From an uncultured Clostridium sp. (GTDB lineage Bacteria > Bacillota_A > Clostridia > Lachnospirales > Lachnospiraceae), in the NCBI GenBank assembly GCA_945836785.1, contig CAMAMD010000065.1:1-7534 (forward strand): a stretch of DNA of 7,534 nt. The letters run 5' to 3'. Each line of letters starts with the position of its first letter. Positions within the stretch are counted from its first letter, which is position 1. The position numbers and the translations under genes were made by a program. Of this stretch, positions 6,113 through 7,534 are shown piece by piece. The notes under the pieces are model-generated. The model saw nothing but the letters and a program-made list of their open reading frames with translations, ran no database searches and had not been told where the DNA came from.

Positions 6113-6364
6113 GTGGCCAGTATCAAAAAACCGAAAAGACCCAAAAGCCCCAAGAAGGTAAAGTTACCAAAAAAGGCAATCAAAAATCTGTCTGAGAAAG
6201 ATGCCAGAAAGATTGCAAAGCGGGTAAATAAACAGGATAAAAAGCGCAAAAAAGAACAAGAGAAAAAAACAAATGCGGCGATTGGAATCGTGGCTGTTCT
6301 TTTGTGTGTGGTTTCATCGGTTCTTGACGTAATTATCGCTTATAAAAATAAAAGAGATATGTAA
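6113..6364 (+). CDS. Small lysine-rich single-pass membrane protein, function unknown
   Basis: The 83-residue protein is not recognised. Residues 1-52 are extremely basic, with 24 Lys or Arg. They begin with Lys-Pro-rich repeats such as KKPKRPKSPKK (5-15) and continue as a charged helix-like stretch (25-52). Residues about 54-77 form one hydrophobic segment (AAIGIVAVLLCVVSSVLDVI and neighbours), followed by a short basic tail. By the positive-inside rule the long basic N-terminus should be cytoplasmic, giving a nearly tail-anchored protein. The start is GTG at 6113, chosen because TTAGGAGG (6097-6104) lies 8 bases upstream. The basic tail could touch RNA, DNA or acidic membrane lipid, but no function is assigned. 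It sits behind a consensus promoter and 62 bases before ptb, so it may share a transcript with the butyrate genes. Confidence 0.75.
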   Translation: MASIKKPKRPKSPKKVKLPKKAIKNLSEKDARKIAKRVNKQDKKRKKEQEKKTNAAIGIVAVLLCVVSSVLDVIIAYKNKRDM

Positions 6365-6410
6365 AACACAGGTTTTGTAATTGCCTGAAAATATTATAAA
6401 TTATAAAGAG

Positions 6411-6416
6411 AAAGGA
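6411..6416 (+). promoter_or_regulatory. Ribosome binding site that sets the ptb start
   Basis: AAAGGA ends only one base before ATG 6418 but 10 bases before the in-frame ATG at 6427. The second spacing is workable and the first is not, so 6427 is preferred. Confidence 0.65.
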
Positions 6417-6426
6417 TATGAAACAA

Positions 6427-7338
6427 ATGAACAATTTTGATGCGTTACTTGATAAGGTGAAAGCGTGCAGCACAAAAAAAATTGCTGTAGCTGTTGCACA
6501 GGATGATGCTGTGCTCGAGGCAGTACAGGCGGCAAAGGAGAAGAAGATTGCTGATGCTATCCTTGTTGGAGATGAGGATAAGATTAAGGAGATAGCAGCG
6601 TCACTCAACATGAATCTTTCCGATTATGAGATTATCGATGTAAAGGATACAACAGAGGCAGCTCATACTGCTGTAAAGCTGGTTCATGACGGTAAGGCAG
6701 ATATGTATATGAAGGGCTTGATTGATACAAAGGGCTTTCTTAAGAGTGTGCTTGACAAGGAGGTTGGACTTAGAACAGGAAAGCCACTTTCTCATGTCGC
6801 ATTATTTGAGATAGCAGGGTATGAAAAGATGTTCTTCCTGTCGGACGTTGCATTTATTCCATATCCTACACTTGAGGATAAGGTCGGTATCATTAATAAT
6901 ACGGTAGAGGTTGCTCGTGCGTGCGGTATCGAGTGTCCGAAGGTTGCACCGCTGGCAGCTGTTGAGGTTGTCAATCCGAAGATGCCGACCACCGTTGAGG
7001 CAGCTGAACTGACGAAGATGAACGAGGAGGGTAAGATTACGGGTTGTATCGTGGACGGACCACTCTCCATGGATCTGGCGATTGATCCTGAGGCAGCAAG
7101 ACATAAGGGAGCAACCGGACGTAAGATTGTCGGTGATGCGGATGTTCTGCTTTTCCCGGATATTCATGCCGGTAACATTACATACAAGACGCTGGTTCAT
7201 ACAGCAAATGTAAAGAACGGCTGCATTCTGACAGGAACAAAAGCACCTGTTATATTGACATCCCGTTCGGATTCATTTGAAACAAAGGTAAATTCCATTG
7301 CACTGGCAGCAGTTGTTGCAGAAGCAATGAACAAATAA
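6427..7338 (+). CDS. ptb: Phosphate butyryltransferase
   Basis: Ptb converts butyryl-CoA and phosphate to butyryl phosphate and CoA, the first step of the kinase route to butyrate. With the start at 6427 the protein has 303 residues, the usual length for Ptb. It lies in the phosphate acetyl/butyryl transferase family. Family segments include MNNFDALLDKVK (1-12), MKGLIDTKGFLKSVLD (95-110), a SHVALFE strand (122-128), VDGPLSMDLAID (209-220) and GDADVLLFPDIHAGN (236-250) leading to YKTLVH. The position directly before a butyrate kinase gene favours Ptb over phosphate acetyltransferase. The gene uses AAG heavily for lysine, unlike the AAA-rich small gene just upstream, which suggests high expression. 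It is cytoplasmic. It ends 37 bases before buk. Read-through from the promoter at 6005 is likely. Confidence 0.95.
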   Translation: MNNFDALLDKVKACSTKKIAVAVAQDDAVLEAVQAAKEKKIADAILVGDEDKIKEIAASLNMNLSDYEIIDVKDTTEAAHTAVKLVHDGKADMYMKGLIDTKGFLKSVLDKEVGLRTGKPLSHVALFEIAGYEKMFFLSDVAFIPYPTLEDKVGIINNTVEVARACGIECPKVAPLAAVEVVNPKMPTTVEAAELTKMNEEGKITGCIVDGPLSMDLAIDPEAARHKGATGRKIVGDADVLLFPDIHAGNITYKTLVHTANVKNGCILTGTKAPVILTSRSDSFETKVNSIALAAVVAEAMNK

Positions 7339-7375
7339 AATGGAATGAATAAACATAGAAAGGAATATAAGTATC

Positions 7376-7534
7376 ATGGGATATAAGTCATTGATTATCA
7401 ATCCGGGTTCAACTTCAACCAAGATTGGTGTATTTGAGGATGAAACACTGTTGTTTGAAGAGACACTTCGGCATGCCACAGAAGAGATTGCAAAATACGA
7501 TTCTATCGTTGCACAGAAAGATTTTCGTAAAGAG
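7376..7534 (+). CDS. buk: Butyrate kinase, N-terminal part (cut by window end)
   Basis: Only the first 53 codons are in the window and the frame is open at the edge. Butyrate kinase transfers the phosphate of butyryl phosphate to ADP, yielding butyrate and ATP. The N-terminus has the acetate/butyrate kinase phosphate-binding start [18 protein letters not shown] (6-23), followed by the [15 protein letters not shown] segment (31-45) and [12 protein letters not shown] with FEDE and the histidine of TLRH are typical of Buk; acetate kinases usually read N-GSSS-K at the first site. AGAAAGGA (7357-7364) is the ribosome site, with a rather long spacing of 11 bases. It follows ptb in the same direction, the classic clostridial pair. 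Confidence 0.93.
   Translation, partial: MGYKSLIINPGSTSTKIGVFEDETLLFEETLRHATEEIAKYDSIVAQKDFRKE

Noticed and set aside
6365..6417. Separate promoter or terminator between the small membrane gene and ptb
   Set aside because: TATAAA-like boxes near 6395-6407 lack a properly spaced -35, and a start from them would cut into the ptb ribosome site. CAGG/CCTG is only a four-pair stem without a T run.

Overview
The window looks like chromosome from a low-GC Gram-positive Clostridia, most likely a butyrate-forming Lachnospiraceae. The reasons are AT-rich intergenic DNA with near-consensus sigma-A promoters, strong AGGAGG-type ribosome binding sites, a small DUF6465-type protein typical of that group, a clostridial-style c-di-GMP-I riboswitch, and a ptb-buk butyrate pair. 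No species can be named from this sequence alone. Every recognisable gene is on the + strand.

Region 1 (1-800) is mostly RNA-level regulation around one small gene. An extended -10 promoter (2-29) leads straight into a c-di-GMP-I (GEMM) riboswitch aptamer (about 41-112). A terminator hairpin follows (138-167). The aptamer P2 strand (82-92) can pair with the terminator (144-154), so I predict that c-di-GMP switches transcription off. Next come a perfect 12-bp AT-rich inverted repeat (166-199), a possible 11-codon leader ORF (251-286) and a 90-nt imperfect hairpin (261-350). The 78-residue DUF6465-like gene is at 411-647. A second long hairpin of 106 nt (691-796) lies after it.

Region 2 (850-5997) appears to be a four-gene operon behind a promoter with 17-bp spacing (851-879). 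It encodes a Maf nucleotide pyrophosphatase, a protein joining a TerB-like N-terminal part to a CbbX/SpoVK-type AAA+ ATPase, a short Orn/Lys/Arg-type PLP decarboxylase and a MATE transporter. Gaps are 11, 40 and 15 bases. The decarboxylase and transporter could make and export an amine, but that link is inference from adjacency. The AAA+ protein's client is unknown.

Region 3 (6005-7534) opens with a TTGACA-18-TATAAT promoter. It drives a small lysine-rich single-pass membrane protein of unknown function and possibly, by read-through, ptb (phosphate butyryltransferase) and the start of buk (butyrate kinase, cut by the window edge). Ptb and Buk together turn butyryl-CoA into butyrate with ATP formation.

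The most unusual part is region 1, where a c-di-GMP switch is followed by about 250 nt of structured leader before a tiny protein of unknown function. I saw no CRISPR array, tRNA, rRNA, transposase or phage gene.
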